From: Microbacterium sp. 2FI
GTDB taxonomy: Bacteria > Actinomycetota > Actinomycetes > Actinomycetales > Microbacteriaceae
Reading direction: 5' to 3'
NCBI RefSeq assembly: GCF_005502885.1
Contig: NZ_SCMR01000025.1
Coordinates: 1-58,504 of the forward strand
DNA: 58,504 nucleotides
Shown here piece by piece: positions 1 through 7,183 of this stretch. Within the stretch, counting starts at the first letter, position 1, and each line of letters begins with the position of its first letter. The position numbers and the translations under genes are program-made. Under the pieces are notes generated by a model, which did no database searches, was not told where the DNA came from, and saw nothing but the letters and a program-made list of their open reading frames with translations.

Positions 1-122
1 TCCCCGCGCCGATCGACCCCGCCGTGAAGCGATAGGTCGATGCCTGCGCGGCATGGCCCTCCGCGAATCGCGCGCGCAGGCATCGACCTATCGCTTCACG
101 GCGGGGTCGATCGGCGCGGGGA
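1..122. repeat. 50-bp perfect inverted repeat at the window edge (probable assembly fold-back)
   Basis: Bases 1-50 are the exact reverse complement of bases 73-122, with a 22-nt spacer. The right arm encodes conserved residues of the helicase-associated protein that follows, so it is the genuine copy. The left arm ends exactly at the window edge, as expected for a fold-back at a contig terminus. A natural cruciform inside a coding sequence with no mismatch over 50 bp is much less likely. Treat bases 1-72 as unreliable. Confidence 0.85.
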
Positions 123-775
123 TGACCGAGGGCGAGACGGCGGATTCGATCCGCGCCTTCCTCGGCGGTCTGTCGCTCACCGGCATCCCGCAGCCGTTGG
201 AGTACCTCATCGAGAGCACCGCGGCGCGCCACGGACTCGTGCGCGTGCGCGCCGACGACGCGTCCGGCCGCACCCGCGTCGACAGCCGCGACCCGGCCCT
301 CCTCGACGCGATCGCCGTCGATCAGGCGCTCCGCTCTCTCGGGCTCGTGCGCGACGGCAGCGCTCTCGTATCGCGGGTCGTGCGCGATGCGGTCTACTGG
401 TCGCTTGCCGACGCGCGGTATCCGGTGGTCGCACTCGACGCCCTCGGCACCGCCGAACCGCTGCACCGCCGAGCAGCGGGCGCCGCCCCGGTCGATTCCG
501 ACGTCCTCACCGCCGCGTACGCGCGCCTGGTCGCCGTGCTCCGCGCCGGACACGGCACCGAGGGTGAGGAGGGCTGGCTCGATCGCGAACTCGAACTCGC
601 GGTGCGCGCTCGCGCCGAGATCGTCGTGGTCGTGCGCATGCCCGACGGCGGCGAGCGCGCCTTCACCCTCGAGGCGTCGGGTCTGGGCGGTGGGCGCCTG
701 CGCGGCCGGGATCGCGCGGCCGACATCGAGCGGACGCTCCCCGTGTCGAGCATCGTGAGCGTCCGGGCCCCCTGA
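2..775 (+). CDS. Helicase-associated domain protein, C-terminal part (5' truncated)
   Basis: This is the C-terminal part of the actinobacterial helicase-associated protein that usually sits beside the XPB helicase, as in the Mycobacterium tuberculosis Rv0862c/Rv0861c pair. The visible portion contains the family-typical segment TGIPQPLEYLIESTAARHG followed by alternating strands and helices to the stop at 775. The frame is open back to base 2, but bases 1-72 are suspected fold-back sequence, so only about residues from base 73 onward can be trusted. The true start lies outside the window. It is separated by 52 bp from the helicase and probably co-transcribed with it. Its biochemical role is not established; a partner role in DNA repair or transcription-coupled processes is inferred from the pairing. 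Confidence 0.75.
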   Translation, partial: PRADRPRREAIGRCLRGMALRESRAQASTYRFTAGSIGAGMTEGETADSIRAFLGGLSLTGIPQPLEYLIESTAARHGLVRVRADDASGRTRVDSRDPALLDAIAVDQALRSLGLVRDGSALVSRVVRDAVYWSLADARYPVVALDALGTAEPLHRRAAGAAPVDSDVLTAAYARLVAVLRAGHGTEGEEGWLDRELELAVRARAEIVVVVRMPDGGERAFTLEASGLGGGRLRGRDRAADIERTLPVSSIVSVRAP

Positions 776-827
776 TCCGCGCCTGGCGCGCCCGCTCCGC
801 ACCGCCTCCCCGGTAGACTCGAACGTT

Positions 828-2483
828 ATGGCTGACGGACCCCTCATCGTGCAGAGCGATCGGACGGTGCTGCTCGAAGTGGCGCATCCCGATGCCGAGA
901 GCGCGCGGCACGAGCTCGCCATCTTCGCCGAGCTCGAACGCGCACCCGAGCACATCCACACGTACCGCATCACCCGCCTCGGACTCTGGAATGCGCGGGC
1001 CGCCGGTCACGACGCCGAGGACATGCTGTCGACCCTCGAGCGCTGGACCCGGTTCCCGGTGCCCCCGTCGGTGTCGATCGACATCCGCGAGACCGTCGGG
1101 CGCTATGGGCGCCTCGTCATCGAGCGCGCAGACGTCGCGGGCGACGGCGAGCAGGTGCTCGTGCTGCGATCGACGGATGCCGCCGTGCTCACCGAGGTGT
1201 CCAAGAACAAGCGCATCCAGCCGCTGCTGATCGGCCACCCCGCCGCCGACACCTATGTCGTCGACGCGTGGGCCCGCGGGCACATCAAGCAGGAGCTGCT
1301 GAAGATCGGCTGGCCAGCCGAGGATCTCGCCGGCTATACGCCGGGCACCCCGCATCCGATCGATCTCGCCGAAGGCGACTGGCATCTGCGCCCGTACCAG
1401 CGCCAGGCGGTGGACATCTTCACCGACGGCGGCTCGGGAGTCGTCGTGCTCCCCTGCGGCGCCGGCAAGACACTCGTCGGCGCGGGTGCGATGGCCGAGA
1501 CGAAGACGACGACCCTCATCCTCGTGACGAACACCGTGAGCGCCCGGCAGTGGCGCGACGAGCTGCTCAAGCGCACCTCGCTCACCCCCGAGGAGATCGG
1601 CGAGTACTCGGGCCAGGCCAAAGAGGTCAGGCCCGTCACGATCGCGACGTACCAGATCCTCACCGCCAAGCGGAAGGGACAGTACGCACACCTGGCGCTC
1701 CTCGACGCCCTCGACTGGGGCCTCATCGTGTACGACGAGGTGCACCTGCTGCCGGCGCCCGTGTTCAAGCTCACCGCCGATCTGCAGGCCCGCCGCCGGC
1801 TCGGCCTCACCGCCACGCTCGTGCGCGAGGACGGTCGCGAGGGCGACGTGTTCAGCCTCATCGGTCCCAAGCGCTTCGACGCGCCGTGGAAGGAGATCGA
1901 GGCCCAGGGCTTCATCTCTCCCGCGGTCTGCTACGAGGTGCGCGTCGATCTTCCCGCCGGCGATCGCCTCGAGTATGCGGCTGCCGCCGACGACGAGCGC
2001 TATCGCCTGGCCGCGACAGCACCCGCGAAGATCGGCGTCGTCCGGCGCCTGGTCGACCGGCACGCCGGCGAGCGGATCCTCGTGATCGGCCAGTACCTCG
2101 ACCAGATCGATGTGCTCGCCGAGGCGCTCGGCGCGCCGAAGATCACCGGTGCAACGCCCGTCGACGAGCGCGAACAGCTCTACCAGGCCTTCCGCGTGGG
2201 CGAGATCTCGCTGCTGGTGGTCTCGAAGGTCGCGAACTTCTCGATCGACCTGCCCGAGGCCTCGGTCGCGATCCAGGTGTCGGGCTCGTTCGGCTCGCGC
2301 CAGGAAGAAGCCCAGCGCCTCGGGCGGCTCCTCCGCCCCAAGGAGTCCGGCAACACCGCCAGCTTCTACACGCTCATCGCCCGTGACACCGTCGACCAGG
2401 ACTTCGCGCAGAACCGCCAGCGCTTCCTCGCCGAGCAGGGCTACGCCTACACGATCTTGGATGCCGACGGCATAGCCGCCTGA
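828..2483 (+). CDS. XPB/Ssl2-type DNA repair helicase
   Basis: A 551-residue superfamily 2 ATP-dependent 3'-5' DNA helicase of the bacterial XPB (ERCC3/RAD25) type. An N-terminal domain of about 185 residues precedes the Walker A motif LPCGAGKT (about residues 206-213). The DEVH box (YDEVHLL) is near residue 303, the TAT-like motif LTATLVRED follows, and motif VI QRLGRLLRPK is near residue 495. Length matches actinobacterial XPB. The ATG at 828 begins the conserved N-terminus. The gene directly follows the helicase-associated protein on the same strand, so the two probably form an operon. A role in nucleotide-excision repair is extrapolated from eukaryotic XPB; in bacteria it is less certain. 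Confidence 0.93.
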   Translation: MADGPLIVQSDRTVLLEVAHPDAESARHELAIFAELERAPEHIHTYRITRLGLWNARAAGHDAEDMLSTLERWTRFPVPPSVSIDIRETVGRYGRLVIERADVAGDGEQVLVLRSTDAAVLTEVSKNKRIQPLLIGHPAADTYVVDAWARGHIKQELLKIGWPAEDLAGYTPGTPHPIDLAEGDWHLRPYQRQAVDIFTDGGSGVVVLPCGAGKTLVGAGAMAETKTTTLILVTNTVSARQWRDELLKRTSLTPEEIGEYSGQAKEVRPVTIATYQILTAKRKGQYAHLALLDALDWGLIVYDEVHLLPAPVFKLTADLQARRRLGLTATLVREDGREGDVFSLIGPKRFDAPWKEIEAQGFISPAVCYEVRVDLPAGDRLEYAAAADDERYRLAATAPAKIGVVRRLVDRHAGERILVIGQYLDQIDVLAEALGAPKITGATPVDEREQLYQAFRVGEISLLVVSKVANFSIDLPEASVAIQVSGSFGSRQEEAQRLGRLLRPKESGNTASFYTLIARDTVDQDFAQNRQRFLAEQGYAYTILDADGIAA

Positions 2484-2516
2484 CGCGCTCCTCGCCCCGG
2501 CATCCCACCTCCGTTG

Positions 2517-2597
2517 CGCGAGTGCACGGCTTACCCGCGAGTGCACGGCTTACCGGCGTCGTGAAGCCGTGCGCTCGGCGCCAAGTCGTGCACTCGG
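2517..2597. repeat. Tandem 19-bp repeats plus two inverted copies of the same core
   Basis: Two consecutive 19-bp units occupy 2517-2535 and 2536-2554 (core cgagtgcacggctt). Inverted copies of the core follow at about 2564-2577 (one mismatch) and 2583-2596 (one mismatch). The array lies just after the helicase stop codon and could fold into a large hairpin, so it may terminate transcription. No poly-T run follows. A dispersed intergenic repeat is the other possibility. Confidence 0.6.
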
Positions 2598-2613
2598 CCG
2601 TGCGCGAGAGGGC

Positions 2614-2642
2614 TTGTACTACAAAAGTAGTCTGCGTACACT
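2614..2642 (+). promoter_or_regulatory. Sigma-70-type promoter of the SDR gene
   Basis: A -35 box TTGTAC (2614-2619) and a -10 box TACACT (2637-2642) are separated by exactly 17 bp. The predicted start of transcription is near 2649, about 46 bp before the SDR start codon. Both boxes are overlapped by the tandem palindromes described next. Confidence 0.7.
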
Positions 2643-2653
2643 ACGTCAGTAGT
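2618..2653. promoter_or_regulatory. Tandem palindromic operators ACTAC-N4-GTAGT
   Basis: Two perfect palindromes of the form ACTAC-N4-GTAGT occupy 2618-2631 and 2640-2653. Their centres are 22 bp apart, about two helical turns. The first covers the -35 box and the second covers the -10 box and likely start site, so binding would block RNA polymerase. The TetR gene 51 bp downstream of the SDR gene is the obvious candidate repressor (inference). Confidence 0.7.
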
Positions 2654-2694
2654 AGCGCCTCCAGCGCCGAAGACCCGGGCGAAGGGTGAGATCC

Positions 2695-3522
2695 ATGCCG
2701 ACAGCACTTGTCACAGGAGCACGGCGCGGCATCGGGAGAGCGATCGCCGAAAGGCTCGCCGGTGCGGGCTGGACCGTCTTCGCAGGGGTTCGCGAAGAAG
2801 TCGGCCGGCAGCGCCCCACCGAAGCAGGGGGCCAGATCATTCCGATCCAGCTCGACATCACCGACCAGGCGCACCTCGACGCACTTGCCGACGTCCTGCC
2901 TGACCGACTCGAGGCCTTGATCAACAACGCCGCCTACGCCGTGCTCGGCCCCATCGAGGGGATCTCCATCGCAGATCTGCGGCGCCAGTTCGACGTCAAC
3001 CTCGTCGGCCAGGTAGCCGTCACCCAAGCCGCGCTCCCGAAGCTGCGCAGCGCAGCGGGACGGATCGTCTTCATCTCCTCGACCGGCGGCCGGTCGGTCG
3101 TGCCCATGGAGGGCGCTTACTGCTCCTCGAAGTTCGCTGTGGAGGCGATCGCCGACGCTCTCCGGGTGGAGCTACGGCCGTGGAGCATTCCCGTCTCGGT
3201 CGTCGAGCCCGGCCCGACCGACACCGAAGCCTGGCGCGAGGTCGAGACGATGATCGATGACATGGAGGCGCGTCTGTCACCGCGCAACCACGACCTTTAC
3301 GCGCTCCATGTCGCCGGACTGCGTCGCAACATCAGTCGTTTCGGGTCCGTCACGACACCGCCGGACGCCGTCGCCCGGACCGTCGAGCGCGCTCTCACGG
3401 CACGCCGCCCGCGGGCACGCTATCCCGTGGGAGGACCCGCGCACGCGATCATCGCCATGAACGCCCTGCTGCCGGCGCGGACCGGAGACGCCCTCGGCGC
3501 CCGAATCGCGGGCTTGACGTAG
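2695..3522 (+). CDS. Short-chain dehydrogenase/reductase (SDR) family oxidoreductase
   Basis: A 275-residue NAD(P)-dependent classical SDR enzyme. The Rossmann glycine motif TGARRGIG is at residues 7-14, the NNAA motif is near residue 80, and the catalytic serine region (FISST) and YxxxK pair (Tyr142, Lys146 in YCSSK) are present. The substrate cannot be deduced. The ATG at 2695 is preferred because a GAAGGG ribosome-binding site ends 8 nt upstream; a GTG at 2686 lies inside that site. A 17-bp-spaced promoter with two operators precedes the gene, and a TetR regulator follows on the same strand. This suggests a small inducible detoxification or metabolism unit. Confidence 0.9.
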   Translation: MPTALVTGARRGIGRAIAERLAGAGWTVFAGVREEVGRQRPTEAGGQIIPIQLDITDQAHLDALADVLPDRLEALINNAAYAVLGPIEGISIADLRRQFDVNLVGQVAVTQAALPKLRSAAGRIVFISSTGGRSVVPMEGAYCSSKFAVEAIADALRVELRPWSIPVSVVEPGPTDTEAWREVETMIDDMEARLSPRNHDLYALHVAGLRRNISRFGSVTTPPDAVARTVERALTARRPRARYPVGGPAHAIIAMNALLPARTGDALGARIAGLT

Positions 3523-3572
3523 GACCCGCGGCGGCGCGGCGCTTGGCGCCGGTCAGCGCCTAGGGTCGAACC

Positions 3573-4124
3573 ATGGCTTCAACGAGAGACCGCGCCCTCG
3601 ACGCCGCGCTCGCGCTGGTCGGCGAGGAGGGCATCCGCTCCCTCACCCACGCCCGCGTCGACGAGCGAGCCGGACTCCCCAAGGGCTCGACGTCGAACTG
3701 GTTCCGCACGCGCGATGCGCTCGTCACGGGGCTCGTGGCGTGGATGGCCGAAAGCGAACGCGCCGACATGGCGGGCGGCGACGCGCCGGCGATCGAGACC
3801 CCCGAGCAGTTCATCGACGCGCTCAGCGCCCTGATCGCCGTGCAGACCGGACCCTTCGCGACGCGCACGCGAGCCCGCTACGCGCTCTTCCTCGAGGGAT
3901 CGCACTCCCCCGAGCTCCTCGCCCCGCTGCTTCAGCAGCGTGCGATCTACGTCGAGTGGACGACAGCGCTCCTGGCGGGCATCGGCGTGCCGTCACCCGC
4001 AGCTGCGGTGCGCACCCTGATGGCCGCCGGCGACGGGCTGGTGCTTCACCGCGTGACCATCGATCCAGAGGCCGAAATCCGCCCCGTGATCGATCGCGTC
4101 GTACGCGCCTGCCTCGACGACTGA
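3573..4124 (+). CDS. TetR/AcrR family transcriptional regulator
   Basis: A 183-residue one-component repressor. The N-terminal helix-turn-helix covers about residues 20-50 (SLTHARVDERAGLPKGSTSN, then WFRTRDALV), followed by a helical ligand-binding domain. It lies 50 bp downstream of the SDR gene in the same direction and is the best candidate to bind the two ACTAC-N4-GTAGT palindromes over the SDR promoter, which would make the pair self-regulated. That link rests on position and operator symmetry only. The inducing ligand is unknown. Confidence 0.9.
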   Translation: MASTRDRALDAALALVGEEGIRSLTHARVDERAGLPKGSTSNWFRTRDALVTGLVAWMAESERADMAGGDAPAIETPEQFIDALSALIAVQTGPFATRTRARYALFLEGSHSPELLAPLLQQRAIYVEWTTALLAGIGVPSPAAAVRTLMAAGDGLVLHRVTIDPEAEIRPVIDRVVRACLDD

Positions 4125-4181
4125 TCCGCCTCTCCGCGCGATATCCAGACACCGCATCGGTTCCATCGCCATAATGAACCC

Positions 4182-4874
4182 ATGACTGCACCTCGCATCC
4201 TCGTCGTGGACGACGAGCCGAACATCCGCGACCTGCTCATCACGAGCCTCCGGTTCGCGGGTTTCCAGGTGAAGGCCGTCTCCAACGGCGCACAGACGAT
4301 CTCGGCGGTCCTCGAAGAGGAACCCGACCTGATCATCCTCGACGTGATGCTGCCCGACATGAACGGGTTCAGTGTGACCAAGCGCCTCCGCGGCGCCGGG
4401 TACACCGCGCCGATCCTGTTCCTCACGGCGAAGGACGAGACCGAGGACAAGATCACCGGCCTCAACGCCGGCGGCGACGACTACGTCACGAAGCCGTTCA
4501 GCCTCGACGAGATCGTCGCCCGCATCCAGGCGATCCTGCGCCGAACGATGCAGGCCGACGAGGAGTCGATGATCCGCGCCGGCGAGCTGACGATGGACCA
4601 GGACACCCACGACGTCCTCGTCGGCGAGGTGAGCATCGACCTCAGTCCCACCGAGTTCAAGCTGCTGCGCTACCTCATGCTCAACCCGAATCGGGTGCTG
4701 TCGAAGGCGCAGATCCTCGACCACGTGTGGGAGTACGACTTCAACGGCGACGCGGGCATCGTCGAGAGCTACATCTCGTACCTCCGCCGCAAGATCGATC
4801 CGCACTCGTCCGAGCCGCTCATCCAGACCAAGCGCGGATTCGGGTACATGCTGAAGACCGGCAAGACCGCGTAG
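4182..4874 (+). CDS. PhoP-like OmpR-family response regulator
   Basis: A 230-residue two-component response regulator. The receiver has the acidic pair Asp10/Asp11, the phospho-acceptor Asp54 in ILDVMLPD, and the conserved lysine in DDYVTKPF near residue 105. The C-terminal winged helix (about residues 130-228) ends in TKRGFGYML. The receiver resembles M. tuberculosis PhoP (for example GGDDYVTKPFSL), but orthology is not proven and pathway assignment should be cautious. The partner histidine kinase starts about 25 bp downstream, so the two form one operon. The upstream TetR gene is on the same strand but separated by 57 bp. Confidence 0.92.
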   Translation: MTAPRILVVDDEPNIRDLLITSLRFAGFQVKAVSNGAQTISAVLEEEPDLIILDVMLPDMNGFSVTKRLRGAGYTAPILFLTAKDETEDKITGLNAGGDDYVTKPFSLDEIVARIQAILRRTMQADEESMIRAGELTMDQDTHDVLVGEVSIDLSPTEFKLLRYLMLNPNRVLSKAQILDHVWEYDFNGDAGIVESYISYLRRKIDPHSSEPLIQTKRGFGYMLKTGKTA

Positions 4875-4899
4875 CCGCGGCCCGATCGAAGGGGTCGAC

Positions 4900-6666
4900 C
4901 TGGCGCACAAGACGGACGCGATCACCCGGTGGTGGCGCGGGACGAGCCTGCGCGCCAAGGTCACCGGGGTGACTGTCGCGCTCCTGGTCATCGGCCTGCT
5001 CGCCGCCGGCATCGGAACACTGGCGTTCCTGCGCAACGCCCTGATCGCCAACCTCGACGCGCAGCTCGAGGCGCTCGCGCCGACCGATGTCGCCAGCAAG
5101 CTCATCGACATCGAGGTCGAGGGCGGCACCGTCAGCTTCCGCCAGACCCCCGACGCCCCCACGACGCAGTATCACGTGGCGATCTACGACTCGACGGGGG
5201 CCCTCCGCGCAAGCGCCGGCGGCGACGGCCAGAGCATTCCCGCCTTCCCCGACGAGTTCACTCTGCAGGAGACGGCGACCCAGGGCCTCACACCGTTCCC
5301 GATCCCGGCCGAGGACGGCGGCGTCTTCCACGCGAGCGTCGACTACTACGAGATCGACGGCGCGGGCGAGGGCTTCACCCAGATGGTCGCGCTCCCCCTC
5401 GCCTCGGTCAACACCGTCGTCGCGTCCTACATCGGCATCTACAGCATCCTTGCCCTCATCATCATCGTGGGCGGCGCGTTCCTCACGCGCCTGCTCGTGA
5501 CACTCACCTTCCGCAGTCTCGGCCAGGTGGAATCCACCGCCGAGGCGATCGCCGCGGGCGACTTCAGCCAGCGCATGACCGACATCGAGCCGACGACGAC
5601 CGAGGTCGGGCGTCTCAAGACCGCGATCAACGCGATGCTCGGTCGAGTGGATGCCGCCATCACGCAGCGCGATTCGACGGTGCGGCAGATGCGGCGGTTC
5701 ATCGGCGACGCGAGCCACGAGCTGCGCACCCCGCTGGTCACCGTCCGCGGGTATGCCGAGCTCTACCGGATGGGCGCGATCAGCGGCGACGAGGACGTCG
5801 CACAGTCGATGGATCGCATCGAGAAGGAGGCGATCCGCATGGGTCTCCTCGTCGAGGATCTGCTCGCCCTCGCGCGGCTCGACGAGCGTCGCGACGTCGT
5901 CGTCGCCGCCGTGGATCTGCGCCCGGTCGCCCGCGATGCCGCACTCGATGTGCGCGCCGCCGCACCCATGCGCCCGGTGACCGTGATCGACACGACGCTC
6001 GGCACTCTCGGCATCCTTGACGCTCCGCCGACCCCCGGGTCCTCCGCCGAAGCCGAGGCCCAGCGACGCAGCCCTGCCGCCCCGTCGGCCATCGTCCGCG
6101 CCGGCGGCGCGACGCTCTCGCTGCTGCGCCGCAAGCCGCGCCCCGTACCGGCCGCGAAGGCGACCGGTGCGAAGGAGATGCCGACGGTCTCCCCGGTGCC
6201 TCCGCGTCCACCGATCGCCGATCGGGCGGGCGCTGCGCCTCCGATCGTGCTGGGCGACGAGAACCGCATTCGGCAGGTGGTGACGAACCTGCTCGGGAAC
6301 GCCCGCCGCTTCACCGCCGACGACTCGCCGATCGAGTTGCGGGTCGGCGTCGAGCCGCTCACCCGCATGGGCTGGATCGAGGTGATCGACCACGGTGACG
6401 GCATCCCCGACCAGATCAAGGAGAAGATCTTCCAACGATTCTGGCGCGCAGACACCTCGCGCACGCGCGAGACCGGCGGAACCGGGCTCGGCCTCTCGAT
6501 CGTCGCGTCGATCGTCGAGGCCCTGCACGGCGAAGTCGCCGTGCGCGATACCCCCGGCGGCGGTGCGACCTTCCGCGTCTCGTTCCCGCTGGCGCAGGGG
6601 GTCGATGCCGCCGACCACCTGCAGCTGGAGACCCAGCCGCTCGAGCGGCTCCCCCACCAGGGCTGA
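4900..6666 (+). CDS. Membrane sensor histidine kinase partner of the PhoP-like regulator
   Basis: A two-component sensor kinase of about 588 residues. After a short basic N-terminus (RWWRGTSLRAKVTG) come one membrane helix, an extracytoplasmic loop of about 120 residues, a second helix near 166-188 and a HAMP linker. The HisKA H-box DASHELRTP follows with His near residue 273. The ATPase has the N-box NLLGNARRF, G1 DHGDGIP and G2 GTGLGLSIV. A Pro/Ala/Arg-rich insert of about 70 residues (about 6015-6240) splits the start of the ATPase domain. A CTG at 4900 preceded by GAAGGGG at suitable spacing keeps the usual cytoplasmic N-terminus. A GTG at 4969 is the alternative start and would begin inside the first helix. 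Confidence 0.85.
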   Translation: MAHKTDAITRWWRGTSLRAKVTGVTVALLVIGLLAAGIGTLAFLRNALIANLDAQLEALAPTDVASKLIDIEVEGGTVSFRQTPDAPTTQYHVAIYDSTGALRASAGGDGQSIPAFPDEFTLQETATQGLTPFPIPAEDGGVFHASVDYYEIDGAGEGFTQMVALPLASVNTVVASYIGIYSILALIIIVGGAFLTRLLVTLTFRSLGQVESTAEAIAAGDFSQRMTDIEPTTTEVGRLKTAINAMLGRVDAAITQRDSTVRQMRRFIGDASHELRTPLVTVRGYAELYRMGAISGDEDVAQSMDRIEKEAIRMGLLVEDLLALARLDERRDVVVAAVDLRPVARDAALDVRAAAPMRPVTVIDTTLGTLGILDAPPTPGSSAEAEAQRRSPAAPSAIVRAGGATLSLLRRKPRPVPAAKATGAKEMPTVSPVPPRPPIADRAGAAPPIVLGDENRIRQVVTNLLGNARRFTADDSPIELRVGVEPLTRMGWIEVIDHGDGIPDQIKEKIFQRFWRADTSRTRETGGTGLGLSIVASIVEALHGEVAVRDTPGGGATFRVSFPLAQGVDAADHLQLETQPLERLPHQG

Positions 6667-6812
6667 GCGTCCGAGCCTCCTCCCCAGCCTCACTCTCGCA
6701 TTGCGCCCTCCACAGGAGGGTGGGATGCCGCCGCCCTCGTCGACGCGACGCCTAACGTGGCGGAATCAGCGGGTACGGCATCCGGCCCCTCGCATGTTCC
6801 CAAGGAGCCCCC

Positions 6813-7100
6813 ATGGCCGTCTTCTCCGTCGACAGCGACGCCGTCCTGGCCAGTACCACCGCCGTCCGCGGCACGATCGAGCGGATCCAAGCTGAGACGA
6901 ACGCGATGATGGCGCAGCTCACCCAGATGCAGTCCACGTGGACCGGATCGGCGTCGCTCGCCTTCCACGGCGTCGTCGATCAGTGGCGGGCGACTCAGCG
7001 CCAGGTCGAGGACTCGCTCGCCGGGATCAACGTCGCCCTCGGCGCTGCAGCCCGCCAGTACGCCGACGCGGAGCTCTCGACGACGAGCCTCTTCCGCTGA
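6813..7100 (+). CDS. WXG100-family (ESAT-6-like) protein
   Basis: A 95-residue helical-hairpin protein with the W-x-G turn at residues 43-45 (STWTGSAS), the hallmark of WXG100 proteins exported by type VII (ESX) systems. Length and motif position fit the family. No EccC-type ATPase or second WXG100 gene is nearby, so it is a lone member; such singletons probably form homodimers. A spaced purine-rich site (AAGGAG) precedes the ATG at 6813. A strong hairpin terminator follows. Export or a partner cannot be shown from this window. Confidence 0.9.
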   Translation: MAVFSVDSDAVLASTTAVRGTIERIQAETNAMMAQLTQMQSTWTGSASLAFHGVVDQWRATQRQVEDSLAGINVALGAAARQYADAELSTTSLFR

Positions 7101-7116
7101 GGTCCGTGCCCCAACG

Positions 7117-7152
7117 ACGAAGGGCCCCTCCCGGAGGAGGGGCCCTTCGTTT
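7117..7152. terminator. Bidirectional intrinsic terminator between the WXG100 gene and groEL
   Basis: A perfect 15-bp stem (7117-7131 with 7136-7150) encloses a 4-nt loop. On the plus strand a short T run follows; on the minus strand the stem also ends near a pyrimidine stretch. The two flanking genes converge here, so it can serve both. Confidence 0.85.
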
Positions 7153-7183
7153 CAGCTATGCGCAGAGCAAGCAGGACTTCAGA

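Noticed and set aside
663..2546. A 627-residue open frame on the minus strand opposite XPB
   Set aside because: It is the antisense shadow of the conserved helicase in high-GC DNA; its composition is biased to Arg/Gly/Asp/Glu with no domain.
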